DNA of 64,000 bases from ZC4RG30 sp040508085 (GTDB lineage Bacteria; Pseudomonadota; Gammaproteobacteria; Steroidobacterales; Steroidobacteraceae), in NCBI GenBank assembly GCA_040508085.1, contig JBEVNO010000051.1, positions 1 through 64,000 of the forward strand, written 5' to 3'. This document shows positions 61,048-64,000 of the stretch, piece after piece (positions within the stretch are counted from its first letter, which is position 1; each line of letters opens with the position of its first letter). Under the pieces are notes generated by a model. It was not told the DNA's origin. It made no database searches and worked only from the letters and a program-made list of their open reading frames with translations. Both the position numbers and the translations under genes were made by a program.

Positions 61048-64000
<2,953 letters not shown>

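Overview
The window is a chromosomal segment of a GC-rich Gram-negative bacterium (GC about two thirds by eye, strong codon-position bias, many antisense shadow ORFs). TamA/TamB, two very large TonB-dependent receptors, MscS, CbpA/CbpM, RlmE, a DUF3297 protein and a YqjI-like PadR regulator point to Gammaproteobacteria. Paired DUF1592/DUF1552 genes, large plug-type receptors and many Tat-exported or lipoprotein oxidoreductases would suit a Steroidobacteraceae/Nevskiales-like environmental lineage, but that placement is inference. No tRNA, rRNA, CRISPR array, insertion sequence, integrase or prophage gene was found. The gene content looks like stable chromosome rather than an acquired island.

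Layout: 1-630 holds the 3' end of groEL and its terminator. 745-6880 is a tamA-tamB outer-membrane assembly operon; tamA appears to start at TTG. 6942-13090 holds a Tat-exported gamma-glutamyltransferase-like enzyme, a TonB receptor, a DUF3297 protein and a DUF2807 adhesin-like protein. 13250-22264 is a mixed housekeeping stretch: EAL phosphodiesterase, flavin reductase-like protein, lytic transglycosylase lipoprotein, cytochrome b plus molybdopterin lipoprotein pair, cbpA-cbpM, gluconokinase, hydroxyacid dehydrogenase, membrane hydrolase and EF-hand protein.

22767-31435 is an exported redox locus (locus A). A sorbosone/glucose dehydrogenase-like lipoprotein is divergent from a triheme cytochrome c. 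Then come a DUF1592 haem protein, a Tat-exported DUF1552 protein, a PF03640-repeat protein and an unrecognised secreted protein, closed by a strong terminator. 31543-45826 carries a 33-residue Lys-rich peptide, an SDR, a DUF707-like protein, a 3-hydroxyisobutyrate dehydrogenase-like enzyme, a CMD protein, a pseudouridine synthase, a cytochrome c fused to a CBM2-like domain, a second TonB receptor, a SpoU methyltransferase, a COG2509 flavoprotein, rlmE, a VOC protein, a 50-residue membrane protein, a creatininase-family protein and an M20 peptidase.

45856-52312 (minus strand) is locus B, a tight four-gene operon: DUF1592 dihaem protein, DUF1552 Tat protein, Tat-exported metallo-beta-lactamase-fold lipoprotein and exported ankyrin protein. 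Divergent from it are a His/Gly-rich PadR regulator behind a perfect inverted repeat and a DUF2218 gene. An M15-like exported peptidase and a second exported ankyrin protein, paralogous to the one in locus B, follow. 56047-64000 holds a membrane pseudokinase with a Calx-beta-like domain, an MscS channel, a methyltransferase-like protein and a large CHASE3-GAF-histidine kinase-REC-REC hybrid cut by the window edge.

The strongest candidates for undescribed biology are the two DUF1592/DUF1552 loci (especially locus B with its ankyrin and MBL partners), the cytochrome c-CBM2-like lipoprotein, and the pseudokinase/Calx-beta plus MscS pair.
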